DNA of 64,000 nt from Bacillus sp. V2I10 (GTDB taxonomy: Bacteria; Bacillota; Bacilli; Bacillales; Bacillaceae), in assembly GCF_030817055.1 (NCBI RefSeq), contig NZ_JAUSYV010000001.1, positions 1,264,001-1,328,000 on the forward strand, written 5' to 3'. A program made the translations under genes and the position numbers. Position 1 is the stretch's first letter. Each line of letters opens with the position of its first letter. Under the pieces are notes generated by a model. That model saw nothing but the letters and a program-made list of their open reading frames with translations. It did not search any database and was not told the DNA's origin. Shown piece after piece: positions 50,593-60,083 of the stretch.

Positions 50593-52980
50593 TTGGCAAA
50601 GTGGAGCAAGAAATTCGGAACATCACTTCTGGCAACAAGTTTGGCCGCAAGCTTATTCGCGCCAGCTGCATTTGCGAAAGAACCTGTACCAACAGACGTT
50701 CAAACAGCATTGTCTGCACCAATTGATTTGAACATTATCAATGAAGACCGCCTGGCAAATGCACTAAAAAAACAAGGACTCATTCCGCAAAAAGCAAGTG
50801 ACAAGGAAGTCGCTGCAGCCGTGAAAAAATATATTGAGAAAAAGCAAGGCGAAAAACCGACAGTAAATCTTCATGAAGATGATCAAGAGGCAAAAGTCGA
50901 CATGGATATGAAATCAAAGGATTTCTTAACAAAGCAGAAAGAACAGCTGACAAAGCAATTAAATAAAGGTCATGAAAAGCTGGGAAAAAGTAAAAAGGAC
51001 GAATTTGTAAATGTAAAGCCGGCAAAGCAGTCTGAATACAATGGGACTGTAAGAGAAGACAAAGTCCTAATTTTGCTTGTCGAGTTTGAAGATTTCAAAC
51101 ATAACAATATTGTCAAAGAAGAAGGCTACATGTATTCGAATGATTTCAGCAAAGAACATTATGAAAAAATGCTTTTCGGAGACAAGCCGTTTCAGCTTTT
51201 AGACGGTAAAAAAGTACCTACCTTCAAGCAATATTATGAAGAGCAATCAGGCGGAAGCTATACAGTAGACGGTACAGTCTCTGAATGGCTGACTGTTCCG
51301 GGCAAAGCAGCGGATTATGGAGATGACAATGCAGCTGGAGGCCATGACAACTTGGCGCCGCTTGGACCTCGTGATCTTGTAAAAGAAACGCTGAAAGCTG
51401 CAGCTGAATCTGGAATGGACCTCGCTGAATATGACGAGTTTGATTTATATGATTTAGATAGTGACGGCAATCAAAACGAGCCGGATGGTCTTGTTGACCA
51501 CCTGATGATTGTGCATGCAGGTACTGGACAAGAAGCAGGCGGAGGTAAATTGGGCAACAACGCAATCTGGTCTCACCGCTGGACTTTAAACGGTGTATTT
51601 GCTGTCCCGGGAACAAAAGCAGAAGTACCATACTGGGGTGGACAAATGGCTGCATTTGACTACACGATCCAGCCAGAAGATGGTGCAGTCGGTGTATTCG
51701 CACATGAATTCGGACATGATTTAGGTCTTCCTGACGAATATGACACGCAGTACTCCGGAAACGGCGAGCCTGTTGCCTCATGGTCAATCATGAGCGGAGG
51801 CAGCTGGAATGGCCAAACAGCGGGAACAGAACCGACAAGCTTCTCCCCGCAGAATAAAGAATTCTTTCAAACTGTTATGGGCGGAAACTGGGCGAATATC
51901 CAGGAAATTGACTACAAAGACGTGACAGCTGAAGGAACAGCAGCATTCCTCGATCAAAGTGTCACAAAATCAAACAACCCGGGAATCGTCAAAGTAAACC
52001 TTCCTGAGAAACAAGTAAAAAGCACAATTCAGCCTGAATTCGGTGAAAAATATTATCATAGTTCAAAAGGCGATGACCTTCATACAGTGATGGAAACATC
52101 TGAATTCGATTTAACAGGAAAAACAAATGCAACATTCTCTTACAAAGCAAACTATGACATTGAATACGGCTGCGCATGTGACTCATTAACCGTAAAAGCA
52201 GAGACAGCAGATGGCACCAAAGTTCTTGAAATCTTAGGCGGCGATGTAACAGATGGCGACGCTACTAAAGGAACAACAAACGGAAAATGGATTGACAAAT
52301 CCTATGACCTCAGCGAATTTGCAGGCAAAAAAGTAAAACTGGTATTTGATTATTTAACAGACGGCGGTCTTGCACCTGAAGGGTTTGCTTTAGACAACGC
52401 AGTCCTAACAGCTGACGGCGAGCAAGTTTTCAGCGACGACGCAGAAGGTACATCTAAATTTATATTGGATGGCTTCAAAGCATTTGACGGAACATACCTT
52501 GCACAGCACCATTATTACTTAGAGTGGAGAAACTACGCTGGATCTGACAAAGCATTAGCTTTCTCCCGCGGACCTAAATACAATACAGGCATGGTCGTCT
52601 GGTATGCAGATGACAGCTACACAGACAACTGGGTTGGTGAGCATCCTGGTGAAGGATTCCTCGGAGTCGTTGACTCTCATCCGCAGCCATTATACGGATT
52701 GCTGGACGGAAAACTGACCACAACACAATCAACACGCTACCAAATCGCAGACGCAGCATTCTCTTATGACAAATCTGCGTCTTGGTACGTAGACAGCCCA
52801 ACACGCGGCGAATACAGCTACAACGGTTTAAAAGGAGTCACATTCTTCGATGACTCAAGATCATACATGAATGAAGTTGTTCCAGACGCTGGACGCAAAG
52901 TTCCAAACTACGGCCTGAAATTCCAGGTTGTAGGCGAAGCGAAGGACAACTCTGCTGGGGCGGTTTGGATTCGGAAATAA
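50593..52980 (+). CDS. inhA: Immune inhibitor A peptidase M6
   Basis: A 795-residue secreted metalloprotease. The start is TTG with AGGAGGGG upstream, followed by a signal peptide (KKFGTSLLATSLAASLFAPAAFA). A propeptide follows. The zinc motif is HEFGHDLGLPDEYD near residue 380, with an LYDLDSDGNQNEPDGLVDH calcium-loop region before it. The C-terminal half has MAM/VEG-like beta domains. InhA cleaves antimicrobial peptides and host proteins (established for B. cereus-group and related enzymes). A terminator follows. It is monocistronic. Confidence 0.93.
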   Translation: MAKWSKKFGTSLLATSLAASLFAPAAFAKEPVPTDVQTALSAPIDLNIINEDRLANALKKQGLIPQKASDKEVAAAVKKYIEKKQGEKPTVNLHEDDQEAKVDMDMKSKDFLTKQKEQLTKQLNKGHEKLGKSKKDEFVNVKPAKQSEYNGTVREDKVLILLVEFEDFKHNNIVKEEGYMYSNDFSKEHYEKMLFGDKPFQLLDGKKVPTFKQYYEEQSGGSYTVDGTVSEWLTVPGKAADYGDDNAAGGHDNLAPLGPRDLVKETLKAAAESGMDLAEYDEFDLYDLDSDGNQNEPDGLVDHLMIVHAGTGQEAGGGKLGNNAIWSHRWTLNGVFAVPGTKAEVPYWGGQMAAFDYTIQPEDGAVGVFAHEFGHDLGLPDEYDTQYSGNGEPVASWSIMSGGSWNGQTAGTEPTSFSPQNKEFFQTVMGGNWANIQEIDYKDVTAEGTAAFLDQSVTKSNNPGIVKVNLPEKQVKSTIQPEFGEKYYHSSKGDDLHTVMETSEFDLTGKTNATFSYKANYDIEYGCACDSLTVKAETADGTKVLEILGGDVTDGDATKGTTNGKWIDKSYDLSEFAGKKVKLVFDYLTDGGLAPEGFALDNAVLTADGEQVFSDDAEGTSKFILDGFKAFDGTYLAQHHYYLEWRNYAGSDKALAFSRGPKYNTGMVVWYADDSYTDNWVGEHPGEGFLGVVDSHPQPLYGLLDGKLTTTQSTRYQIADAAFSYDKSASWYVDSPTRGEYSYNGLKGVTFFDDSRSYMNEVVPDAGRKVPNYGLKFQVVGEAKDNSAGAVWIRK

Positions 52981-52987
52981 GAGAAAG

Positions 52988-53018
52988 AAAAAGGCAGCTT
53001 GCTTTTAAGCTGCTTTTT
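52988..53018 (+). terminator. Terminator after inhA
   Basis: AAAAAGGCAGCTT / AAGCTGCTTTTT hairpin. Confidence 0.85.
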
Positions 53019-53163
53019 CTTTTTTTATGGAATGATGTCTAACTCCCGAGTTTTTTTACCAAACGGATTGATTATAAAAATACAACCCAGCCATCCCCGG
53101 TTTGTATTATACTTTAAGAAAATAGAACTAGCAGAAACTTTTGAAAAGTTCCCGGGAGGCTCC

Positions 53164-54969
53164 ATGTTTTATTCTCTGAGAAACCGTTTGTTCATCATTT
53201 TTACCATTCTCCTGACCGTTCCATTTCTTGTTTTATCGCTTCTTATTCCGGCATGGTTTACATCCGTAATAGAAGATCAGACAAAAGATTCAACAGTCGA
53301 AATGATGGAGCAATACTCCATCTATATTGATTCTGTCACCTCGCAGGCAGAGGATTTGGGGAAGCAGGTACTGGTCAATCAGGCAACTCAAGAGTGGCTG
53401 CATGCAGAAAGTGATCCGGCTGTCCCGTCTGCTGAACGGCTTCTGATCAAAAATCAGCTGAAAATGCAGCTTTCTTCCATGATGATTAATAATTCAAATG
53501 GCATGGGCATTTCTGTTTTTTTAAACGATGGGACAGGAACCTGGGGGGATAACCCTCAGCTTGCTGAAACAGAATGGTACCAGGAGTTTTCAAAGGGAGA
53601 AAAGCGCTGGGTCAACCATCACCGTGATCCGTATCTGCTGCATCAGACGATGAGGGAAGCAGAGATTAACAGTTATTTAATCCCCCTTTTTGATATGCAG
53701 ATGCTTGATTTATCCGGAATCATCAAGGTCAGTTTTCCATCTTCGCTGCTTGAAACGGCACTTGGCAAAATTAAACTCGGCGAAAACGGACGTGTTTATT
53801 TGCTTGATGAAAACGGAGAGAACGTTCTTACCGGAAAAATGGAAACCCCAGATTCCATTCTAAATGACAGTCTAAGAAAAATTCAGCGCATGAAGCAGTT
53901 TAATGGATTAATAGAAACAGAGTACAAACATGAAGACTATCTTGTCTTTTTTCAAAAGCTGAAGATAGGCAATTGGACGCTGGTGAGCGAAATCACCAAG
54001 TCTGAGCTATTTGCCGAAATTGACAGACTGCAGAAGAATTTATTGATTTTCAGCGGAGTTATCTTTCTGCTGACGATCCTAGCCTCTTATGTCCTTTCTT
54101 CAAATATTGTCCGGCCTCTTGGAAAGCTTACAAATGCCATGAAATTTGTTGAAAAAGGGGACCTTGAAGGAGCAAGAACGTTTATGCCGACGATAAAATC
54201 CTATAATCATGAAGTTGGGTATGCCATAAAGGTATTTGATCATACGATCGTAAAGCTGAATGAATTGATTAAAACAGAATACAAGGCCAATCTCCGAAGA
54301 AAAGATGCTGAATATAAAGCCTTGCTTCTTCAGATCAATCCTCATTTTTTGAACAACACGCTTGAAGTTATCGGCAGTCTTGCCCTGCAGAATAAACAGA
54401 AGGAAGTCCTGGATGTGAGCATCTATCTTGGAAGAATGATGAGATACTCATTAAACACGAAAACAGACATTGTCAGGTTAAGGGAGGAGCTTACCTACAT
54501 CAGGGATTTTATTGAAATCCTGAAGCTGAGGTACGATGGTGCCATCAAGTTTAGAATTGAGGAGGATCAAGCAGCTGCTTCCTTCCCTATCTGTAAATTT
54601 ATTATCCAGCCGCTTGTTGAAAATGCAGTGAAATACAGTTTACTGGAAAAAACAGATGCAGAGATTCTGATTCGGACAGAATGGAGAGAAAACAGGTTAA
54701 CGATATCGATAGAAGACGATGGCATAGGCATGTCTCAGGAGATGATTTCGCAGCTTTTGGCAGAAGAAAAAGAATATGAAACCATGGGCGTATTGGACAG
54801 CAGCGGAAGCAGCATTGGCCTGCGAAATGTGATTGGAAGATTGAAGCTCTTCTGCGGCAGCCGCTTTTCAATCGAAATCAAGTCAGAAGAAGGAGCCGGG
54901 ACAAGCATTGCATTATGTATAAAGGAAAATGAGGGGGATATACATGATGAAGGTCATTATAGCGGATGA
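53164..54969 (+). CDS. YesM-type sensor histidine kinase
   Basis: A 601-residue membrane kinase. Two membrane helices (about 8-30 and 292-315) frame an extracellular ligand-binding domain. Then come HAMP, the LytS/YesM-type kinase motif QINPHFLNNTLEVI with the phospho-His, and HATPase motifs VENAVKYS, DDGIGMS and GSSIGLRNV. It senses a sugar-related signal outside the cell and phosphorylates the adjacent regulator. ATG at 53164 is chosen since GGGAGG lies six bases upstream. It overlaps the next gene by 23 bases. Confidence 0.9.
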   Translation: MFYSLRNRLFIIFTILLTVPFLVLSLLIPAWFTSVIEDQTKDSTVEMMEQYSIYIDSVTSQAEDLGKQVLVNQATQEWLHAESDPAVPSAERLLIKNQLKMQLSSMMINNSNGMGISVFLNDGTGTWGDNPQLAETEWYQEFSKGEKRWVNHHRDPYLLHQTMREAEINSYLIPLFDMQMLDLSGIIKVSFPSSLLETALGKIKLGENGRVYLLDENGENVLTGKMETPDSILNDSLRKIQRMKQFNGLIETEYKHEDYLVFFQKLKIGNWTLVSEITKSELFAEIDRLQKNLLIFSGVIFLLTILASYVLSSNIVRPLGKLTNAMKFVEKGDLEGARTFMPTIKSYNHEVGYAIKVFDHTIVKLNELIKTEYKANLRRKDAEYKALLLQINPHFLNNTLEVIGSLALQNKQKEVLDVSIYLGRMMRYSLNTKTDIVRLREELTYIRDFIEILKLRYDGAIKFRIEEDQAAASFPICKFIIQPLVENAVKYSLLEKTDAEILIRTEWRENRLTISIEDDGIGMSQEMISQLLAEEKEYETMGVLDSSGSSIGLRNVIGRLKLFCGSRFSIEIKSEEGAGTSIALCIKENEGDIHDEGHYSG

Positions 54970-56560
54970 TGAAATTCAAGTCCGCAGAGGGCTGAAAATG
55001 AAAGCAAAGTGGGAGGAAGAAGGATTCCAGATTGCCGGAGAAGCATCAAATGGATGGGAAGCGCTTCAATTAGTGGAAGAAACAAAGGCAGATCTGGTCA
55101 TAACAGATGTACGGATGCCGGTCATGGGCGGAATTGAATTCGCGGGAAAGTGCCACAGGAAATATCCCCATGTAAAAGTCATCGTTTTATCGGGGTACTC
55201 AGATTTTGAATATGTCCGATCTTCTCTTGTTGAAGGTGTGAAAGATTACTTGCTGAAGCCAGTAGCTCCCGATGAGCTCACAGGGGCTTTGAGAAGAGTG
55301 AAAGAAGAAATTGTCCTTGAAAAAAAACAGCTGCTTGAATCAGAAAAAATCTCCAGGATGGTTCACACCCAGCTGGAAGAAATGAAAGAACAGTATTTGC
55401 TGCAGCTGGTAAAGGAAGAATGGTCTGAACCATTTCTCGCTGCAGAAAGACTCCAGCACCTCAAGCTGGGCTTTCTTGCAGAAGAAGAAAAACACGTTCA
55501 ATTCTTCACTGTTGAACTTAGGGCGTCAGAAGAACATTCAGTAAAAGAACTTTGGCTCCCGTTTAGGATGCTCTGCAAAGAAATAGCCGAACAGTATGAA
55601 GGGACTTGTGCATATTATGATCCGGGCTATTCAAACATGCTTCACTTTCTTCATTGCATAGATAGAAAGAAGTCTTTAGAAACCTCGAGTATTGTGAAAA
55701 AGGTACAAACGTATGTTAAAAAGTATCTCCAAGCTGAAACAGTGATCGGGATGGGCAAGAAGGTAAGAAATCTGGCGGAGTTAAAAACAGGCTATATTTC
55801 TTCTTTACTTGCCTGGAGCCAGAGTGATACGGGACTGAAATCACAAGTAATCGATGGAACGCTTCATAAGGACGTTTTCGAACTCTCACCTGATCAGGAG
55901 AAAAAAGCAGCAAACTTGATTGAAAATGGAAACTTGCAGGATGGCAGGAAGCTGATACATGACCTTCTGAATGAAGCAAAAGCGGGGTCCGTGCTGTCTT
56001 TTTCTTTTGCAGCCAATCGGCTGCTCCTTCTGCTTGAATCACTTGCTGCGAAATATGATATGAACAGAGCGGAAATCAATCAGACGATGTGGACTTGCCA
56101 GCAGAGCATCGGAGAACTGACCGCCCATGAAAAAGTGATTGAGCAAGTAATGGAATTTGCTCACAGAATTATCCTTCTGGTAAGCAAGTCACGTTCTTCA
56201 CCAAACGGTTTGGCTATTGTTGAAAATGTCCGCCGTTATTTGGACCTGAATTTTGCAAATGAAGTGACGCTGACCTCTTTATCTGAAAAATTTCATATCA
56301 ATAGTGCCTACTTATCTGAACTTTTTAAGCTTCATGTCGGCCAGAACTTCAGTGATTATTTAGTGGAGGTACGGATGAAGCATGCATGTGAATTATTAAA
56401 AGACAGACAGCTGAAAGTGATTGATATCGCGTACTTGACAGGTTATTCTAATTCCGGCTACTTCAGCACCGTTTTTAAAAAACATGCCGGACAGACTCCT
56501 GCAGAATATCGGAAGGCAGCACTAAACATGGATGAAATAGCAGGCAGGGAAAGACGATGA
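54947..56560 (+). CDS. YesN-type response regulator with AraC DNA-binding domain
   Basis: A 537-residue response regulator. Receiver: residues 1-115, with phospho-Asp in LVITDVRMPVMGG. A middle region of unknown fold follows. The last ~100 residues are AraC-type double helix-turn-helix (VTLSLSEKFHINSAYLSELF-like and KVIDIAYLTGYSNSGYFSTVFKK). It presumably activates the downstream fructan genes. GAGGGGG precedes the paired ATG codons at 54944/54947. It overlaps the next gene by four bases. Confidence 0.9.
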   Translation: MKVIIADDEIQVRRGLKMKAKWEEEGFQIAGEASNGWEALQLVEETKADLVITDVRMPVMGGIEFAGKCHRKYPHVKVIVLSGYSDFEYVRSSLVEGVKDYLLKPVAPDELTGALRRVKEEIVLEKKQLLESEKISRMVHTQLEEMKEQYLLQLVKEEWSEPFLAAERLQHLKLGFLAEEEKHVQFFTVELRASEEHSVKELWLPFRMLCKEIAEQYEGTCAYYDPGYSNMLHFLHCIDRKKSLETSSIVKKVQTYVKKYLQAETVIGMGKKVRNLAELKTGYISSLLAWSQSDTGLKSQVIDGTLHKDVFELSPDQEKKAANLIENGNLQDGRKLIHDLLNEAKAGSVLSFSFAANRLLLLLESLAAKYDMNRAEINQTMWTCQQSIGELTAHEKVIEQVMEFAHRIILLVSKSRSSPNGLAIVENVRRYLDLNFANEVTLTSLSEKFHINSAYLSELFKLHVGQNFSDYLVEVRMKHACELLKDRQLKVIDIAYLTGYSNSGYFSTVFKKHAGQTPAEYRKAALNMDEIAGRERR

Positions 56561-57894
56561 AAAAAAGAGCTGCCATTTTTATACCAGTCATTCTGCTGTT
56601 CATTGCAGCAGGCTATTATGCCTTTTCTTCATTCAGCTTGTTTTCAAATGAGGAAAAAAACAACCCAGGAGTGCTCTCTGGGAAATCAGAGAACATTGAA
56701 CTGACTTTCTGGAGGAATTATGGCACCAAGCTAGAAAATGAAGCTTATAAAGAACTGATAGCAGCCTTTGAATCCTCTCATCCTGGAATCACTATTAAAA
56801 TGAATGCCATCCCGTATGGAGATTATGAGTTAAGACTGAGAACGGAAATCGCGGCCGGAAGCCCGCCTGACATTATGTCGATCGACAGTCCTAACCTCGC
56901 CCTCTATGCCAATTCAGGTGCGCTGTTGTCGATTGACAAGGAAATGAAAGAAGAAGGAGAGATCGAGGATATTCCTTTTTCAACACTTGAAGGAATGAAA
57001 TTTGAAGATGAAATCTATCTGTCTCCCATTGCAGAATCAGGTGTGGCCTTATTTTATAATATTGACCTATTTAAAAAAGCCGGATTGCCGCTTCCATCCG
57101 ATGATCCTGCATCTCCAATGACATGGGACGAGGTAGTGGAAATGGCCAAAAAAATAAATGATCCCGGGAATGAAATCTTCGGGATTGATCCTGCACAGGG
57201 ATTCAGCGACGGGGAATCTCCAAGCTACTTCAAAACGCCTTTATTATGGCAATTTGGTGCGGATGTTTTGAGCCCTGATGGAAAAACTGCCTCCGGTTAT
57301 CTTAATTCAAAAAACGCGGTACAGGCCCTGCAATTCTATCAGGACCTCTATCACCGCTACAAAGTGGCGTCTGTTGAACTGCCTCCCGATCCGTTTATAA
57401 CAGGACACCTGGGCATGTCTGTCTTGGGATCATGGATGCTTGGGGAAATCGAACGGAATAACCCTGATTTTAAACTTGGGGAGGACTTCGGAGTAGCTCC
57501 TTTGCCAAAGGGAAATTATCAGGTTACTCCAAATGGAGGCTGGGCACTCGGAATTTCGGCTAAATCCGGGCATCCGGAAGAGGCATGGAAGTTTATCAGG
57601 TATATGACAAGCTTTGAGGGTTCAAAAAAATATGTGGATATAACAGGCGATATGCCAGCAAGATTTTCCGTCTTAAAAGCATTTCCTGAGCTGACTGCCT
57701 ACCCCAAAAATATCTTTGTGCAGCAGGCATTGAAGTACTCAAAAAACCGGCCAGTTTCCCCCGCATACCCGGTCATAAGCGATTCTCTTAAGGAATTATT
57801 TGAAGACATCGGCATAGGCGGAAAAGAGGTAAAAGCATCTGCAGATAAGGCAGTGGCGAAAATAAACAGTGGACTGGATGATATAAATGACTAG
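56557..57894 (+). CDS. Membrane-anchored extracellular solute-binding protein (likely sensing partner)
   Basis: A 445-residue family-1 (MalE/UgpB-like) sugar-binding protein. The core shows ELTFWRNYGTKLENEAYKEL, IEGITPSNLALYANSG-like regions, and PNGGWALGIS. The N-terminus is a membrane helix (AAIFIPVILLFIAAGYYAF) without a lipobox Cys, so the protein is likely anchored rather than lipidated. Its start overlaps the regulator's stop (ATGA). A separate lipoprotein SBP exists in the ABC operon, so this copy probably presents the sugar to the sensor kinase. A terminator follows. Confidence 0.85.
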   Translation: MKKRAAIFIPVILLFIAAGYYAFSSFSLFSNEEKNNPGVLSGKSENIELTFWRNYGTKLENEAYKELIAAFESSHPGITIKMNAIPYGDYELRLRTEIAAGSPPDIMSIDSPNLALYANSGALLSIDKEMKEEGEIEDIPFSTLEGMKFEDEIYLSPIAESGVALFYNIDLFKKAGLPLPSDDPASPMTWDEVVEMAKKINDPGNEIFGIDPAQGFSDGESPSYFKTPLLWQFGADVLSPDGKTASGYLNSKNAVQALQFYQDLYHRYKVASVELPPDPFITGHLGMSVLGSWMLGEIERNNPDFKLGEDFGVAPLPKGNYQVTPNGGWALGISAKSGHPEEAWKFIRYMTSFEGSKKYVDITGDMPARFSVLKAFPELTAYPKNIFVQQALKYSKNRPVSPAYPVISDSLKELFEDIGIGGKEVKASADKAVAKINSGLDDIND

Positions 57895-57997
57895 TAATGA
57901 AATGGGGTCGCTGCACAAGTTGTTCCATTTTAGAGGAGAAAAATACAATTTGCAGTTAAAAACACAATGGATTTACAGAGAAATTTGCACTAAACGG

Positions 57998-58026
57998 AAC
58001 CCGCAGTCTTCGGACTCGGGTTTTTT
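57998..58026 (+). terminator. Terminator after the sensing operon
   Basis: AACCCGCAGTC / GACTCGGGTTTTTT hairpin. Confidence 0.85.
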
Positions 58027-58148
58027 CTTTTTTTAAGTGCCAAAAATATTAAACTCCTTCCTCCAAAGAATTCAAACTTTTTCAAAATGCCTGTTTGATA
58101 AAGTGAAGATACAGAGAAACAGAAAAGAGATCTCTGGAACATCAATTT

Positions 58149-58162
58149 TGAAAGCGCTTATA
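58149..58162 (+). promoter_or_regulatory. cre (CcpA) box upstream of the fructan ABC/GH32 operon
   Basis: TGAAAGCGCTTATA matches TGWAANCGNTNWCA at 13 of 14 positions, 27 bases before the first permease start. Confidence 0.7.
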
Positions 58163-58189
58163 TAGGTTTTCTATCAAAGGGGGAGTTGC

Positions 58190-59161
58190 ATGCAGGAGGT
58201 AGTGAAGGCAAAAGATGAGAGCGTTATCATTAGCAAGCCGGAAAAAAAGGCAAAGGCAAAGCACAAATGGGACTATATAAAAAAGAATTACTTTTTGTAC
58301 TTGCTGATCGCACCTGCTGTTATTCTGACAATCGTTTTTAAATATGTTCCGATGTACGGAGCCATCATTGCTTTTAAGGATTTCAGCACAATTAAAGGGA
58401 TATGGGGCAGCGAATGGGTCGGCTTTAAACATTTTGAAGAGTTTTTGACCTCGCCAAACTTCGAAACAATCTTTATGAGCACACTTAAGCTCAGTTTATA
58501 CGGGCTTTTGCTTGGATTCCCGATTCCCATTATCCTTGCCCTGATGCTGAACCAAGTCAGAAGAGCAGCCATTAAGAAAAATATCCAGCTGTTTTTATAT
58601 GCGCCAAACTTTATTTCTGTCGTTGTCATTGTTGGGATGCTGTTTATCTTTTTAGCTCCGACGGGGCCGATCAATCATTTTATTGCGTTTCTAACAGGTA
58701 AGCCGGTCATGTTTATGTCTGATCCTGAATACTTCAGATCCATTTATATTATCTCTGGAATCTGGCAGGCTGCAGGATGGTCGTCCATTGTCTATGTTGC
58801 CGCTTTGGCAAACGTGGATCCTGAATTGCACCAGGCAGCGACGATTGATGGAGCTAACATTCTTCAGCGGATGATCCATATTGATCTGCCGGCTTTAAAA
58901 CCGCTTATGGCCATTATCTTTATTTTAGGTGCGGGCGGTATCATGGCGATTGGGTTTGAAAAAGCTTTCCTAATGCAGACAGCCATGAACTTGCCGACAT
59001 CGGAGATTCTTCCGACCTACGTTTATAAAATTGGTTTGCAGGCAGGAGATTACGCCTATTCAACTGCAGTTGGCCTGTTTAACTCAGTTATCAACGTCAT
59101 TTTGCTTATTGTCGTGAACTTTGTTGTCAAAAAGCTGAATGAAGGAGAAGGACTCTATTAA
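58190..59161 (+). CDS. Sugar ABC transporter permease (LplB type)
   Basis: A 323-residue permease with six membrane helices. The EAA loop is LHQAATIDGANILQRMIHIDLPALKP. It has the N-terminal extension common in LplB/YtcP-type permeases. It pairs with the next gene and with the lipoprotein at 60084. An ATPase gene (MsmX-like) is not in the window, as is usual for bacilli, which share one. GGGGGAG precedes ATG. The first gene of the structural operon. Confidence 0.92.
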   Translation: MQEVVKAKDESVIISKPEKKAKAKHKWDYIKKNYFLYLLIAPAVILTIVFKYVPMYGAIIAFKDFSTIKGIWGSEWVGFKHFEEFLTSPNFETIFMSTLKLSLYGLLLGFPIPIILALMLNQVRRAAIKKNIQLFLYAPNFISVVVIVGMLFIFLAPTGPINHFIAFLTGKPVMFMSDPEYFRSIYIISGIWQAAGWSSIVYVAALANVDPELHQAATIDGANILQRMIHIDLPALKPLMAIIFILGAGGIMAIGFEKAFLMQTAMNLPTSEILPTYVYKIGLQAGDYAYSTAVGLFNSVINVILLIVVNFVVKKLNEGEGLY

Positions 59162-59180
59162 TCTAAAGAGGAGGATTTTC

Positions 59181-60059
59181 ATGATTAAACATACAAGAGT
59201 AGACCGGATCATCCTGTCTCTGAATGCTGTATTTCTTTGTCTGGCTGTTCTTGCCGTTCTAGTCCCGCTCGTTTATGTCGTCATCGCTTCATTCATGGAT
59301 CCAACGGTTCTTCTGAATCAGGGGCTGTCGTTTAACGTGTCTGATTGGAGCCTAGAGGGATATAAACGGATTCTATCCGATGATTCAATGGTTAGAGGAT
59401 TTATAAACGCCATGCTTTACTCTGCAGGATTTGCCTTTATTACGGTCGTTGTCTCCATATTTGCTGCTTTTCCCCTGGCGACTCAAGGGTTTGTCGGTAA
59501 AAATGCTTTTATGTCATTCTTTCTTTTTACGATGTTTTTCAGCGGCGGATTAATTCCGACGTATCTGGTTGTCAAAGATCTCGGCATGTTAAATACGGTC
59601 TGGGCGATTTTGCTGCCGGGAGCAGTCAATGTGTGGAACATCATTCTTGCCAGAACTTACTTTAAGGGGATACCGCATGAACTGCATGAAGCAGCTAAAG
59701 TGGACGGGGCTTCGGATTTGCTTATTTTCTTCAAAATTGTGATACCGCTTTCTAAACCGATTATTTTTGTTCTCGCGCTCTATGCGTTTGTCGGCCAATG
59801 GAATTCGTATTTTGATGCAATGATCTATCTTGAAGATCCTAAGATGCATCCATTGCAGCTTGTTTTAAGATCCATTTTAATTCAGAACCAGGCTGAACCC
59901 GGCATGATCAGCGATCAATTGGCAATGGCTGAACTGGCCAAGGTTTCAGAGATGATTAAATATTCGGCGATCGTGATCTCAAGCCTTCCGCTGATCATTA
60001 TGTATCCGTTCTTCCAGAAGTACTTTGAAAAAGGGGTTATGGTCGGTTCATTAAAATAA
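59181..60059 (+). CDS. Sugar ABC transporter permease (LplC/YtcP type)
   Basis: A 292-residue permease with six membrane helices. The EAA loop is LHEAAKVDGASDLLIFFKIVIPLSKP, near residue 175. ATG at 59181 is selected for the AGAGGAGG site ten bases upstream. It lies 19 bases after the first permease gene. Confidence 0.92.
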   Translation: MIKHTRVDRIILSLNAVFLCLAVLAVLVPLVYVVIASFMDPTVLLNQGLSFNVSDWSLEGYKRILSDDSMVRGFINAMLYSAGFAFITVVVSIFAAFPLATQGFVGKNAFMSFFLFTMFFSGGLIPTYLVVKDLGMLNTVWAILLPGAVNVWNIILARTYFKGIPHELHEAAKVDGASDLLIFFKIVIPLSKPIIFVLALYAFVGQWNSYFDAMIYLEDPKMHPLQLVLRSILIQNQAEPGMISDQLAMAELAKVSEMIKYSAIVISSLPLIIMYPFFQKYFEKGVMVGSLK

Positions 60060-60083
60060 CACATGATACAGGGGGAAATGTAA

